64,000 nt of DNA from Hypholoma sublateritium FD-334 SS-4 (Eukaryota; Basidiomycota; Agaricomycetes; Agaricales; Strophariaceae), in contig KN817649.1 in NCBI GenBank assembly GCA_000827495.1, positions 1 through 64,000 on the forward strand, in the 5' to 3' direction. A program made the translations under genes and the position numbers. Positions within the stretch are counted from its first letter, which is position 1. Every line of letters starts with the position of its first letter. The notes below the pieces were generated by a model. It ran no database searches, was not told the origin of the DNA, and worked only from the letters and a program-made list of their open reading frames with translations. This document shows positions 20,575-35,059 of the stretch, in pieces.

Positions 20575-21586
20575 CCCTTTTTGCATTGCACTTGTTGCGC
20601 ATCGAGGATTGGAGATCTAGTTTTACTTTAACATTACAGTTCTAACTCTTAAGTTTAACGGCGTAACGCTCAAGTGGCTCAATTAAATGGTTATGGAAGT
20701 CACTTCGTTGCAGAACGTTGAACGAACCCTCATTGGGATTTTGATATTTGGGAGCTACGCTTTTCCACTGCCTTTACTACCAAGCCTTTACAATTGAGAT
20801 AAGATATGACCCTGTACAGATACCCAGGGTAAGAGGTTGAGCACTGCAATATCATATACTTAGATAGTCAATAGATAAAAGTCAGTCACGGTATTGATTA
20901 CGGGTTTTGGAACTGGAAGCACCATTACTTAGGGAAGGGGAATAAGATTGGAATTGGAGGAATCAAAGAGAACGGACACTGGGAAGTGGCGAAGAATCCT
21001 GCTATTCGGCTGGCTTGGGAGACTGGAGCTTTTAAGAGCTTTATGGGTTTCATGAAATGATTTCCAGCTTCTGTTACAACTGTAAATGCGTCATTTCCTC
21101 TGGCGTACTGATGGATTGTACTCTTGGAAAAATGTCCAATTACTTATCCGTTCCGTCTTTGTACATTTTAGTTCCGCTTCCTTCGTTGGACGGTAGTAAT
21201 CAATTATCTTTATTGCCAACCCAACACAACCCTCTTCAGCTTTATTTATAGCAAATTGAACAGTGGGCAGATAGAAGAATGAGGTTTGACTGCAAATCTC
21301 CACCGTCCGCCCAACGTCTGCCATGAGCCATCGCCTGACGTCCCATTATCTCAGGCTGTCCGGAAAAATCAGACATGTCAAACGCATAATTTCGCACTGG
21401 ATAGTCCTGTCAAGGCACACAGTGACCCACGCGAGGATCTCTGCCAATCCCCGTTCTCAAAGGGCGCAAGTTTATCCTTTTGGTCTAGCTCCATGATTGC
21501 AATGTTTTCCGAGAAACATAAATAAGGGCGGGCGACCTTCGCTGGCCGCTGCAGCATACACACCCATTTCGTGGAAATAGCGAAGG
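20575..21586. other. intergenic, nothing recognised
   Basis: Short frames on both strands only. The final part is the presumed promoter of the FAD oxidase. Confidence 0.45.
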
Positions 21587-23746
21587 ATGTTCGCAGCCAA
21601 ACGCATCCTCACCACTCTAGTTCTCACCCATCTAGCTACTTGCTCTCCTGTTATTGAGGAGAGGACATTGACACCCAGCCCAGTGTGCCTACAAATTGCA
21701 GCGGCGATTTCATCCGCGAGCGATGTGTATTACTTTGGTATTGGCCGCTCCTCTTGTCATTACAACAAAGAACCAAGAAATCCTTTCAAGGGCATCCCTT
21801 ATACACCAAAGGTGTCTACCACTGGGCCAGCTCAAGTTCCCAAAACCCTCTCTGCGTCGTTGAGCCGGGCGCCGCTTCCGATATCGGCACCATCGTAAGT
21901 GCCATCACTTTATTTACGTCAGTCATAAACATAGGTGGTTCCCTCAAATCCATACCCATACTAGACGGCCCAGGCTGAGTGGCTAGGAGGGTGTGGGTCT
22001 GAGCGAACCAGCTATGGGCTTACACACACGCCGGTTTCAAGTTAGGAATCGTCGGAAGCACACAAACCCCCTTCGCCGTACGTCCCCCAATGCCATATTT
22101 GTGCGTGTGATACCCATCTCATTCGCTGTTTACGGTTATAGGTCAAGGGGGGTGGCCACGCGTCCAACCCTGGTTTCTCTTCGACAACTGGGGTCCACAT
22201 CTCCATGTACCGCTTCTCTGCGATTAATTATGACGCAGCTGCCCAGACCGTCGAAATTGGTTCTGGATTGATTTGGGACGATGTGTACGCTGCGCTTGCA
22301 CCGTATAACGTCAATGTTGTCGGCGGCCGTGTAACCGGTGTCGGCGTAGCAGGATTTACCCTAGGCGGCGGTAAGAGGCGAGTGCTTCTGATAAAATTTC
22401 AAAACTCATGCGACGGTGTGTGTACAAAATTCAGGATATTCTTGGAAGTCCAACCAATATGGATTGACAATCGATACGGTCACTGCATACGAGTTAGTGA
22501 AGCCAGATGGAACTGTCGTCACTGTGACAGACGCTCTGGATCCCGGCCTTTTTTCTGCCCTCAAGGTAGTTATTTTTGGTAGTCATTTTGCGCGAAACGT
22601 GAGCTGACGTATTCTCATGCCACAGGGCGGCTTGAACAATTTCGTGAGTTCTATCAACGTCTTGTAATATCTCCTGAAATTCATGATTGCATGATAGGGT
22701 ATTGTGACCAAGTTTACACTGAAGACATTCCCTCAAACACAAGTCTGGGTAATCATTATGTTATCCATATTACTTTCGCAGGCAAGGTATTCACGTAAAA
22801 CTATAGGGTGGTCTGATCACCATCACCGAAGCTTTTATACCGGATGTTGCAGCGGCAACTGCAGCATTCCAAGCCAATGTCAACGATCCCAAAGCCGCAA
22901 TTATTACCACCTACAATTTCCTCCTCGGCGAGGTACGTACAGCCCTATTCTCTCTCTTTGCTTCACTTCAAGATGCGTTCGTTACTTTATTATATATAGC
23001 CTGGAATTTCTCAGCTTCTGTTTTATGATGGCCCGACACCTCCTGCAGGGATATTTGACGACTTCCTCGCAATTCCTTATTTCACCAAAGATGTTAGCAC
23101 TAGAAGCTTTTTGTCGCTCGTACAAGCGTCTCCGTCCAATGCTACGGCCGGAACACGGTAAGTCTGAACTCAAACGCCACTTGGGGAATTTTATTCACCA
23201 TCTCCAATAGTGCCATCTTTAATACTGTGTCTGTGCTCGACTATACGCCGGCCTTGTTGGACGTTATTCTCAACGAAACAACTGTATGCATTGGTTTCTA
23301 TTTATTTCTTCCAGCTATTATAATGACCTGCTTCCCCCTGCTTCTAGTTCTGGGGAATTAACCTGAGTCTCAAGACCGGGGTGTTCATCTCATACGATGT
23401 TGAACCGTTCCTCCCGTCGATCTACTCGCACAACGCGGAGACGACGGCCTTCCCCCCTGTCCGTACTTTGGGCCTCCTCCCATTCAACATCTACTTTGCG
23501 TGGCTGGACCCCTCATTCGACACCGACTTCCAGAACGCGGCGCGCGCCACCGCCGCGACGGTGTTCAATGCCGCCGTAGCTGAGGGCCAGTCGAACCTTA
23601 TCGGCGCACCGGTGTACCCCAACTATGCGATCTTTGACACGCCGCTAAGCCAGATTTACGGAAGCAACCTTGCGACACTGCAGAGTCTCAAGGCTACGAT
23701 TGATCCGACGAACGTGATGGGTCTTGCTGGAGGATTTAAGTTCTGA
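21587..23746 (+). CDS. secreted FAD-linked oxidase (FAD_binding_4, BBE-like)
   Basis: A multi-exon gene for a flavin oxidoreductase of the vanillyl-alcohol oxidase/berberine-bridge superfamily. Residues 1-20 are a signal peptide (MFAAKRILTTLVLTHLATCS). The FAD domain shows VVEPGAASDIGTI, a GKGGGHASNPGFSSTTGV stretch whose His is the usual flavin-linking position, MYRFSAINYDAAAQTVEIGS, GGRVTGVGVAGFTLGGG, LTIDTVTAYELVKPDGTVV and GIVTKFTLKTFPQ. The C-terminal part includes FLAIPYFTKDVSTRSF and a last exon (23381-23746) ending LKATIDPTNVMGLAGGFKF, the conserved end of the family. The length, near 500 residues after splicing about seven introns, is normal. The substrate is unknown: relatives oxidise sugars, alkaloids or phenols. 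It is 10 kb from the UstYa locus with unrelated genes between, so I do not assign it to that pathway. Confidence 0.85.
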
Positions 23747-25536
23747 TCGTTGATTTGGGTATTTATCGCTATTTTCGCATACTTGTTTTTGGCTTATCTT
23801 CGCTCGACTTCTCGTGAATATGATGCCTCTTTGGGTTTCAAATTTCATTGCTTGTGAGCTGTGAATGATTCAATACTATCATTGGAGCAGAGTTGCAAAA
23901 ATTCTGCCAAATTTCAAACAACTGCTTCAGTTTTGCGAGCCTTACCATTTAACTTTCCGTATACCTATATGTGCCTATCTTCAACTATAACATGAAATAA
24001 CACGAGAATCGGGGATGATTCTGCTCTGCCAGACATCTGCCGGTAAAAGGATGCCAAAAACAAGGAGTTGCAAAAATGTGACGTGCGGCGAGAGCCCGGC
24101 TGTCACGATTTTGCGAAACTCCGAAGAGAGCCCGAGACAGGCGCGACGCGACTTGTTGATCTCGCCTGAGCGGAGTTTGATTCTCAAAACCTTAAAAGCA
24201 TGCAAATTCCATCACGCACCAGCAGGTTCTCGATATCTCTTTCAAACACCCATATCTGAACGAAATATGTGGTGGAATGGTTGTAGGAGTAGTACTCCTA
24301 CAATAAATGTCACTTCTTTGATGTATATTTACATGTAGGCTTGCAGAAAATGTGCTTCGTTCTCATAAATGACACGTTCACTAAGAATTTGAACGTTGAT
24401 TAAGGCATAGAGAACCAAGAAATGCGCCGATTTTACTTTTTTTTTGGGGAAACCTGATTGTAACATGTAACTACTTCAGAAGATTTATTTTATTTGGCAG
24501 CAGAGCTCCTGATAAAGAGACAATGTGGTGTTTTGCAACTCTCTATACTTTTGCATAACCCCGCACGTGATAGTAATACCAAATGACAGTTCACGCGTGC
24601 TTAAGAAGCCGTCTATTTTTAGCACCGTTCCTTTTCGAGAGCCACTTGGCGGCATGCCTTTCGGGACGGAAGATCGCCTTTGGCACTCAGTCCAATGAAA
24701 ATGTGGATGCGACTCCTGGGAAAAGCTATACATAATACATAGTCTATCGCCTCGATGGTCCACGTTTCTTCTTCGTCCTTCCCTCTACTTATGCCACGTC
24801 TAAGTCTCGCTCCACGCCAATAAACCTCCAGTTTTAGGACGTGTCAGATATTTGCTTGTTGTCTGTTGGGATTGAAACTTGGTCTCTGAGGTCCGGGATC
24901 TGTATTTTGGCTACACAGCTACTGAGTACGACTTCTGACGGATTTGGAGGGAACGCGTTGCGCGATAGTAGGCTGTACACCGAGATTGATGACCTGGACT
25001 TGCGCTCAAAACGGTTAGGAAAGATATATCGCAGAAGTACCATTTGGTCAGCTACTATCCTAGGCTGTAATCAAGCTTAGATTCTCTTGGTTGACAATTT
25101 GAAAGCGCCATTTGTTGGTCATTTGTACCGTCTATACGAATTACTCATCCTGGGAATATTCTTACCTTATGAGAAGCAAGGTTCCGCGATATCTGGAGCG
25201 GCTACGGACGTCTGCACATTTATCCCAAGTTATTCCGGCCATCTGCTTATTGGTTCTCACTGCGTGGGCGAAACGCAAAGGTAAATAGGCTTGCCCCCAA
25301 GCCATTTTCGACCCGGTCACAGCCGGTGAGTAAATCATTTCCTTATCAAACGTGCCCCGGGCTGAAATGAGCGCTCTGGGTGCTTTCATCCCCCCAGACC
25401 GGCGCGCATAAAGACTTGATAAAGACACGAGCCCGGGAAAATGACGCTCGGCGCCTCGGAGGGCCCAGAGCCGGTACAGAGCGTGCGTTCCACGTGATGC
25501 GCGCCGTTCCGATTGCTGATGACATACGCACAGGCC
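23747..25536. other. intergenic, nothing recognised
   Basis: Nearly 1.8 kb without a supportable gene. A 79-codon plus frame at 24841-25080 shows no family signal. No RNA gene or clear repeat seen. Confidence 0.45.
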
Positions 25537-25543
25537 TATATAA
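25537..25543 (+). promoter_or_regulatory. TATA box of the PGI gene
   Basis: TATATAA lies 62 bp upstream of the PGI start codon in GC-rich DNA, a normal position for a highly expressed fungal housekeeping gene. Confidence 0.55.
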
Positions 25544-25604
25544 CCCTCCCGTCCTGCGCCGCCCGATCTACTTACATTTCCACCCCCTATCTTATCCACG
25601 CAAA

Positions 25605-27589
<1,985 letters not shown>

Positions 27590-28128
27590 ATGTCTGCACG
27601 ATGGATACATGATGGAACTCACAAGCAAAGGAAGAATTGAAGCATAAACGGAATTGGATAGACTGTAGTAGGAATATGTACCACGATGGCTCGCCCGCGA
27701 GGGTTTAGAATCGTTTCTGGCTTCCTTGTAGCTATGCAAGTTTTTTGTACTGTAATATATAAATTCGATTGGAGAGTGAATCTGGAGCGAAGTATGATTT
27801 CAAGGAAGGACGTGGGATTGAAAAAGAGCTGATTTTCTGTGTATAATTTCCAGATATACCAATGGAAAAATTCTCGGAGCTCTACCCACGAGACATCGAA
27901 GGAAGCCTTGACCTACGCTGTGGCCATCGTGCAGTGCCGATGACGCTACGATGGAGGGGCGGGCCACCGTCCCAAAAAGGCAATTCTTGTTTGCGCTTAT
28001 TAGAAGGCCACGGCTATTGTTCCTGTTTGTGCGTCCATTGTCCGCTTGCTTCCTACCACCACCGCGCAACCCTCAAACCTTTTCCCAACCATAAAGCCCC
28101 CCTAATAACCCCCGCCCACAACGTAGAC
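27590..28128. other. intergenic between PGI and the disordered protein
   Basis: PGI 3' region and the upstream region of the next gene; nothing else recognised. Confidence 0.5.
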
Positions 28129-29242
28129 ATGCTCGACTCATCTCCAGCCCCCATCACGCGCCGGCCGCTGAAGCGCTCCGCATCGGCCGCATCGCTCGCG
28201 TCGATGCCCACCCCGCCACGGACGCACCGACGGCACGCGCGCGGGCGCTCGCGCGGATCGTGCGATAGCGACAGCGACGACCACGCGGACGACCATGAAG
28301 ACGTAGTGGTTACAACGGACGAGGAAGCAGACGAGGACGCGCACCGCGCGAAGAAGCGGCGCACGGGCCCCGCAGCGGCGGCCGCCGACGAGGACGCGTT
28401 CTGGCTCAGCGGCGCGACGGACGGCCCATCGACAACGACGACGACGACGACGGCTGGTGGAGCTGCCACGCGGAGTGCGAAGGCGCAGGCCCCGGTGGCG
28501 CCGCCGCCGCTGCTGTACCGCAAGAAGGCGCAAGGGCAGAGCGGTGAGGTGGCACCCGTGTCGCCGCCTCCCTCGCACCGCCGCGCGGTGGCCATCGCTC
28601 CGGTGACGCCCGAGCCACCACGCACGCGCGCGGCGGCACGCCGGGCGCTACGCGACTCGCCTGCGAACCCATTCCTCGCATCGCCGGCGGACCCCGCGAC
28701 GGACAGCGCGACGCCCAGCCCTATCGCTGGCAGCTCGACTGTCAGCCCGAAGACGCCGACGATGGGCGAGAAGCCGACGATGACCTACGTCTTGTGCGTT
28801 TCGTTCCCTTTTCTTTACTGTGCCATGAGCTGATGGTTGGCTTGATGTCGTCTGCAGCCGCGGCGTGCGCCGCGTGTACCAGAACCCCCTATACGACCAC
28901 GGGGCGGGGCGCGCGCGCTCCCCGCCGGCTGCCTCGCTGCTCCCGATCGAGGACCCGGAGTACTCGCCTGCGATCAACTGCACGCCGAAGATGCTGTTCC
29001 CCGCCGCGCGGCGTGCGGCCAGGGCGAAGGGCAAATCAGCCTCCGGCGCCACCGCTGCGGCGACTATGCTGGGCGGCGCCAAGGCAAAGGGCGGTGCGAA
29101 GACGAAGGTTAGGCGCGCACGGTCGCCGTCGCTCAGCGGCGACGAGCTCGATGCGGCGGATTTGCGCCCGAGGAAGCTCGCGTTCGGGAAGCGCACGCTC
29201 GGCGAGGAGCTCGTGTCCGCGGGCGAGCCGCTTGCGCTGTGA
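28129..29242 (+). CDS. conserved disordered protein, probably nuclear
   Basis: Two exons: 28129-28793 and 28858-29242, intron of 64 bp with GTGCGT donor and CTGCAG acceptor, giving about 349 residues. The protein is Ser/Pro/Arg-rich with an acidic stretch (DSDSDDHADDHEDVV), a basic KKRR cluster and several TPPR/SPP-type proline-directed phosphorylation sites. It has short conserved-looking motifs: SPANPFLASP, the splice-spanning MTYVFRGVRRVYQNPLYD, and NCTPKMLFPAARRA near the end. The MTYVFRGVR...NPL stretch suggests a conserved basidiomycete family. I do not know its function; a cell-cycle or transcription regulator is only a guess. Confidence 0.7.
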
Positions 29243-30338
29243 TCCGCGTGATCACCACCCGCCCGGACCCTGTGCCCGTCCCTCCACTCGCCGCTGTTTG
29301 CTAATACAGCGTGCGCCGCCCCCGCGCTACCCGCTCTCCCGCTTGTCCTGCTCTTGTACCCACCTCGTTTTGTCGTCTTCGGCGCTACCCACCACTCCTT
29401 TGTTCCAACCTGCAACACCCCCTGCGACACCTCCTGCGACACCTTATCTTGCATCTACCTGCCACGCGCGTCACCCACCCTCTTCAACCCGCCTCGCCAG
29501 CCAGTCAGCGCCGCCGGTCGACGCGCCTGTGCTGTGCTCCGTCGACTGCCTGGTCTGCTACAAAATATGTAAATCTTCAAAAACAAAACAAAAAACTCTA
29601 GAAAAAACCCAGAAAGCCCCACACCATGCATACCATGACGGCCACCCACTCGCCGCGCCTCCACCGTCTGCAGCGCAGGCCCACAGATACGCAACACGAA
29701 CCTTAAATACATGTATATAGCAGAACGCACGTCCGCACCTCTCGCGCACCGCACAGGCGCCGGCGCGGGCATCTCATCTCATCTCATCTCACCTCATCTC
29801 CTCCCCTCATATCATCTTGATCTCGGTCTTGGTCCTGATCCTGGTCTCCGTTCGCACTCGAAGGCGCTGCTAGGGCGCCGGTGTGGTATGCTCCGCGCAC
29901 ATGCCACCCATAAGTACATATATATGCCCAATAAATACACCGATTTTGCTCTGATGGTTGTGTGCGTGTCTGCTGGTCAGTTCGGAGAGTGCTTGCACGG
30001 TGGGAAGTCAATGCGGCATTCTCTTGCGATGGATTGCTTTGGTAACGATGACGCATATCAAACCAGCTAATCTGATACGAACTGCTTAGACGCGTACTTG
30101 CTTGCCAGTACGCAGAGAGGAGACAGCCGCAACACGCAGTATGGATGATATTGTACAGCGCGATTTTGAGCGCATTTTGTAGTCTAGTATGTATGCATTT
30201 ACGTAGCACAAGCGTGTCTTCGAGTGGAGCAGACGATGGATGGTCAATAACACAGGAAACGAAGAAAAACAGTGAAAAGGGAAAAAGGGGGGAAAGGGAA
30301 AAGGGGGAAAAGCACGACGCCGCGCACGCCGCGCGCGC
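29243..30338. other. convergent 3' region with microsatellite
   Basis: Lies between the ends of two convergent genes. It contains a CATCT repeat (about 29770-29800) followed by a GGTCTTGGTCCTGATC-type imperfect repeat. No gene supported. Confidence 0.5.
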
Positions 30339-32299
30339 TCACGAGTATATCGTCTCCTCCCACATCCCGCCGCCCCCGCCCAAGCCCGCGAATATCTCCT
30401 CGTCCGCGCTCGGCGCCCACGTCGAGTCGCTCGTCTTCACCGCCTGCCGCCCGAAAAACAAATACATCAGCACCCCATATTTCATTTTCATTCTTCCGAA
30501 AGCCGAAAGAAAAATAAGCAACGTACCTTGCTCAGGAACTCCCGCCCCCTCCCCACCTCCTGATCCACGAGCGCAAGCAGCGCGCCCTGTGTCTGCGCAG
30601 CGCGCAGCGCGGCGTCCACCTGCGCGCGGGTGTATTGCGGCGGCGGGTCGGCGAAGGAGACGGTGCCGGAGGCGGATATGTGTGCTGTGATCTCGTTCGA
30701 CTCGATCTGCGTGGGCATCGGCGTGAAATGGGTGAGAAACGAAGAATTTAAGAGGAAAAGGAGGCAAGGGGAGAGAGACGCACCATGCCGAGCACCAGCC
30801 CCCTTGCCGCGTCCTCGCCATCGAGCCCCGCCGCGCGCGCGACGTCGGCCAGATGGAGCGTCGCGTACGTGTCCGTGAGCTTCCGCAGTACCCACCTTGG
30901 TGCCCTATCCAGCGCGACTTTCACCAGTCCCAGGTTGCGGTCCCGCTCAAACACGCCCTGCTCGCGCTCGACGACCTCTTTTAGCCTAGCAGGGTCGGGG
31001 TACGCAGCCGCGAGCGCAGCGTACGCCCCGCCGCGCATGAGGCGCGCCAAAAGCGGGTGCGCGTACCGCGGCAGCGCGCGCGCGGCGCCGGTGCCGATGA
31101 GCTGCACCAGCGTGAGCTTCTTGAGCGCCTCGAGCTGGAGCGCCGCGGGCGTCCCCGCGCCCGTGGGGGTCAGCGTCGCCGCGTGCCCCCCGCCCATGCC
31201 CAGCGCCCCGCCGCCGCCGCCCATACCCCCGCCCATACCGCCGCCGAGGCCCAGCGCCATACCAAGGCCACTGGCGCCCGCTCCGGAGCACGGCGTGCAC
31301 ACCGCGATCTCGAGCGCCGACGCCGCGGCGGGCCAGCGGTGCAGAGCAGCGAGCGCGACGCCCGCGGTGTAGTGGTACGCGAGCGCGTCGGTGTACGCGA
31401 GGTCGGGGTTGAGCGTGGTGTCTGCGTCCGTGAGCGGGTGCGCGAGGACGGCGAGCGCGGGGGTGAGCTGGCGCGAGGCGAGGCAGGCCTGGTGTGTGAA
31501 GGGTGTTAGTGGTCGGATTGGATGAAGTTGGATAATGATAAAAAAAGGACGCACGAGCATGAATACGGGGTGAATGGGCGTGAGGTGCGCGGCACTCGGC
31601 GGGAGGCGCGTGACAAGGTCGTATAGCGGGGGCACCGCCAGGCTCAGCTGTAGATAACAGAACAGCCATATTAGCGTGGCCTAGCGCGTATAGAAGGGGG
31701 AGACGCACGTTGCCTAGGGTCTGCGCGAGGCGGTAGATGCCCTTCGCGATGCGGGTCACTGCGAGGCGGCCGTCAGCGTGTGTTGAGCGCCATTGAAAGA
31801 CAGCGCACCTCGCTCCGGCGCGAGTGCCGCGTGCTTCGGGTCCACGAAGCGGCAGAATTCGGTGATCGTGCTCCACGGCGGCGGCGGTGTCTGCGCGAAG
31901 CTCGCGCTCAGCCTCGCAGCTCTACACCACCGATATCATCAGCATCAGCATCGCCGCCCCACACAAAGCAAAGCACAAAGAAAGCCCAACGCACAGGATA
32001 TACAGCACACCCAGGCCGTGCACCCGCACATCGAGCACGCCGCCGTCGAGCGGGTCGCGCCCGTCGGAGAAGAACCCGAGCAGCTGCGCCTCGCCCCCGC
32101 CCCCGGCCGCCGCGCCGTCGCGAGACAGGCCCTTGAGCAGCGTGTTCAGCGCCGCGAGCGTCGGCGCGCTAACGATCTGCGCTAGCAGGCCGTCGATGTG
32201 CGGCGGCGGCGGGAGCTGGCCGTGTCCTTGGCCGTATCCTTGTGTATGCGACTGAGACGGTCCCGGCGGGGCGCTGGAGAGCGGTGGCGGGAGAGACAT
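30339..32299 (-). CDS. CSN3: COP9 signalosome complex subunit 3
   Basis: PCI-domain subunit of the COP9 signalosome, which removes Nedd8 from cullins. It starts MSLPPPLSSAPPGPS at 32299. Motifs after splicing: VTRIAKGIYRLAQTLGN, VPPLYDLVTRLPPSAAHLTP, LAYHYTAGVALAALHRWPAA, LQLEALKKLTLVQLIGTG, LPRYAHPLLARLMRGGAYAA, the PCI region DRNLGLVKVALDRAPRWVLR, LTDTYATLHLADVARAAGL, then IESNEITAHISASGTVSFAD, the winged-helix end typical of CSN3. It stops at 30339 after a Gly-rich acidic tail. Five to six introns are inferred (for example GTGCGTTGGG after LYIL). A Gly/Met-rich insertion in the middle is unusual but compositionally simple. Subunit identity is by motif order, so CSN3 is likely but not proven. 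Confidence 0.8.
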
Positions 32300-32677
32300 G
32301 GCGTATCTGTGTGTGTGTAGTAGATTTGGGGAAGCCTGCGAGGAGGAAGTGGTGTGGTGGATGAGGACAATAGGACACCGTGCTCAGCTATCGGTGTGTT
32401 CCCACGCTCGATCAACTTGAATCAGCCTGCCTTCAAGTTCGTTCGCGCAGAGTCAGAACCTGCTCAAGCGCTTTCTTTGTCTACAATCCTGCGATTACTA
32501 TGTATGTTTTTCTCGGCCATCGATGTGCACACTGTAGGATCGGAAAGACGCAGGAGGCCTGACTTGCGCCCAAGACTGCCCGGGCGGCGGGCCCCGTGCC
32601 TCGCCGTAAAATGAAAACATTAACAAGTTACAACGGACATACTCTCGCCGCTCGCGGATTCGGGAGGGCGCAAAAAG
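32300..32677. other. intergenic between CSN3 and tRNA
   Basis: CSN3 upstream region. Nothing else recognised. Confidence 0.45.
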
Positions 32678-32775
32678 AGGCACTGCCCGGAATCGAACCG
32701 GGGTTACAAGAATGCAAAGTCCAAACTATCATGGAGGATCAGAATCTTGAGTGATAACCGCTACACTACAGCGCC
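32678..32775 (-). tRNA. tRNA-Gln(CUG) with 26-nt intron
   Basis: Third gene with the same mature sequence as those at 18713 and 20476, here on the minus strand. The intron after position 37 is 26 nt with sequence unlike the other two (contains CATGATAGTTTGGACTTTG). Confidence 0.87.
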
Positions 32776-33753
32776 GCCACGCACCAGCCGCGCAGTGGCA
32801 CGCCGCGTCCTCTATCCCCTCCCCACGCCCTCTCCACCGCCAACGCTAGATAGGTACCCGTTGCGGTGTTGGTGTAGGATTTATGTCCCCACAGTCGGCG
32901 CCCAACCTTTCCCAATACTGATATGTCCATGCGCTCGACGCCCAGCTCTGGTCGCGGTAAGTAATCGCGCCGCGCGCTGCGAGCCGCACGCCCCCTGGCT
33001 GGCCGGAATCGCATGCACCCCACTCGTATATATATAGTACTTACTAGCCGCCACCCCACTGGTCGCGCGGTCGGGGGTATAGTCCGCTTTCTAAGGCGCA
33101 GCCCACAGCGCTTCCAGACGGATTTGGCTGCCGTCCGGTGCGCATCTGCCATGCTGCTTTGACCGTGGCAGTTGCGGCTTTTTGAGCCGGCGCGGACGAT
33201 GCGCCTTGCGGCCTGTGGTACACAAGTGGTGCACCGGCATTTTTGTGTCGAGGACGGCCAGGTTTGGATAGAGTGGTGTCTCCTTTGCACATAAATATTT
33301 CTTTCACCTGCTTGGTTTTTACGTCTGAGAGTAAAAACTGAGTCAGAAACGCTACTTACATGTAAACCCATCCGGGAAAGTTGCAATACGTACTTGAGAA
33401 CGGACGCGAACGAATATCGGTGAGCATGGCAAGCGCATGTGTTGGTCCCGAGACAATATTAGCTCGATATTGACACGCTGCCATGCAAAGCAATGCCCAA
33501 TAAATTGAAGATTCTTCATGAATAATTTGATCCTGTTTTCTGAACCTTTCCTTGATTTTCTTTGGATTTTCTGTACAGTTATAATTGCAGTTTGGCTCCT
33601 TTGGGACACGTGTCATCTGTGAAGTTTCCTAAAGCAGTAATCGACCTCATAGGCTTCTCGTACTCCAATTCTCCCATCGACTCTTATCTTTTCGCTCTCC
33701 CGAAGAAGCCTACAGCATAGCTATACCCAAAATTTTCTCCGTAAAAGCGCATA
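32776..33753. other. intergenic, nothing recognised
   Basis: About 1 kb with short frames only. Confidence 0.45.
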
Positions 33754-34520
33754 ATGTCGACAGAGGAAACTTGGTCAGATCCTAGTGACCCACGGGTGAC
33801 TTTGCTTCGCGAAACCGAATACGATGTCCGACGAAGGGTCAAAAGCGCGTGGTCAGGGTTTACAGATTTCGCGCTTCGGGACAACGTTCTGGAGGTCGCA
33901 GTCGGCCTCATGTACGTATGTTTTACTTATTCTCATGGCTCAAGTGCACTGATCTGCTCCGTGCACACCAGAATCGCAGCCGCGTTCACTTCCGTTGTTA
34001 CTGCTCTTGTCTCGGACATCATCTTGCCACCCATCTCGTTGCTGCCTTTCATGTCGCGTAATTTGGAGGAAAAATTTGTTGTCCTGCGCCGTGGGCCTCT
34101 CTACACGCCTCCGGGAGGATACAACACCCGCACCCAGGCCATCGCAGACGGGGCTGTCATTCTGACATACGGGTAACCCGTGCTTTCTGCGCGCTCCCTC
34201 AAGAGACAATACTCATCACCTATCGGACAGAGCTTTCCTCGACGCGCTCGTAAACTTCCTCGGAATAGGAATCACTCTATACCTCCTGGCAAATATATAC
34301 GGATATCTCAGTCACGATTCGATCATCAAGCATACCATCAAATGTATTTATTGCAGAAAAGAGATCAGCGCAAAGGTCAGATCACGGATCGCCATCAAAT
34401 TGTCTGACCTTCTAACGACTTTCAAAGGCCAAGAGGTGTCCTTTGTGTACAACGTGGCTGGACGGCCGGGAGGAGAAGGCTACAAGCGCGCTAGCCCCTC
34501 GCGGAAGCCAGACTTCATAA
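33754..34520 (+). CDS. MscL-like mechanosensitive channel with zinc-ribbon tail
   Basis: Four exons (33754-33911, 33972-34172, 34231-34375, 34428-34520) give a 198-residue protein. An N-terminal amphipathic segment precedes SGFTDFALRDNVLEVAVGLI, which splices to IAAAFTSVVTALVSDIILPP; this is the MscL first helix with the NVxxxAVGxxIxxAF pattern. A loop follows, then the second helix AFLDALVNFLGIGITLYLLA. The C-terminus carries CIYCRKEISAKAKRCPLC, a C-x2-C/C-x2-C pair that probably binds zinc. Bacterial MscL opens under membrane tension to release osmolytes. Fungal homologues exist but their membrane location and gating are not known to me. Introns are 60, 58 and 52 bp. Confidence 0.85.
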
Positions 34521-35059
34521 TTGGATGCTCAATAAATACATAATGTTAAGTAAGTACGCATTAGTTCCATGTAAGTAGTCCATCACTACATCCTAATTTT
34601 GGTCACCGACAAGCCCTTGTGAAGTTTGAAAACAGAAGCGGTTAAATTAATAGGATCATGCGATGGTCTCGTCACTACTGTATGGATGCGGAACATCCAC
34701 CATGCTCGGTGCGCGGCTCCCATTGTAAGTTGGGGTAGTCTCTGAGTCAGTAGTGGAGCTCAGCGGTATATTTCCGATGTTGCGGATGAAAGACGCCTGT
34801 ATCGCATGTTCAGCCTTCGTGGTATGAGCCCGCGACAATATTCGACACGTACCTTGGATTGCGGTATTTGGATCTGGCGTATGTGAGGCTGCAGCATGAT
34901 CAGGGATGTTTCACATAGCAGAAGAAATCTGGTCATACAGGAGAATCTGACAGCAGATCGCCCAAGAGAATGCTTCCGTTTACATGCTGTAGACCATCGG
35001 TCCATTCAGAGCGTGCCTATGCATACATGGATAGGCGGGTGAGCGATTACTGGAGCATT
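34521..35059. other. intergenic, nothing recognised
   Basis: Convergent gene ends on both sides; short frames only. Confidence 0.45.

Noticed and set aside
21587..23746. FAD-linked oxidase as a member of the UstYa/precursor cluster
   Set aside because: It is 10 kb away with duplicated genes, two tRNAs and a MITE between, and this oxidase family is not a standard dikaritin tailoring enzyme; no positive link.
29770..29840. CATCT/GGTCCT repeats as a regulatory array
   Set aside because: Plain microsatellite between convergent 3' ends with nothing to tie it to regulation.
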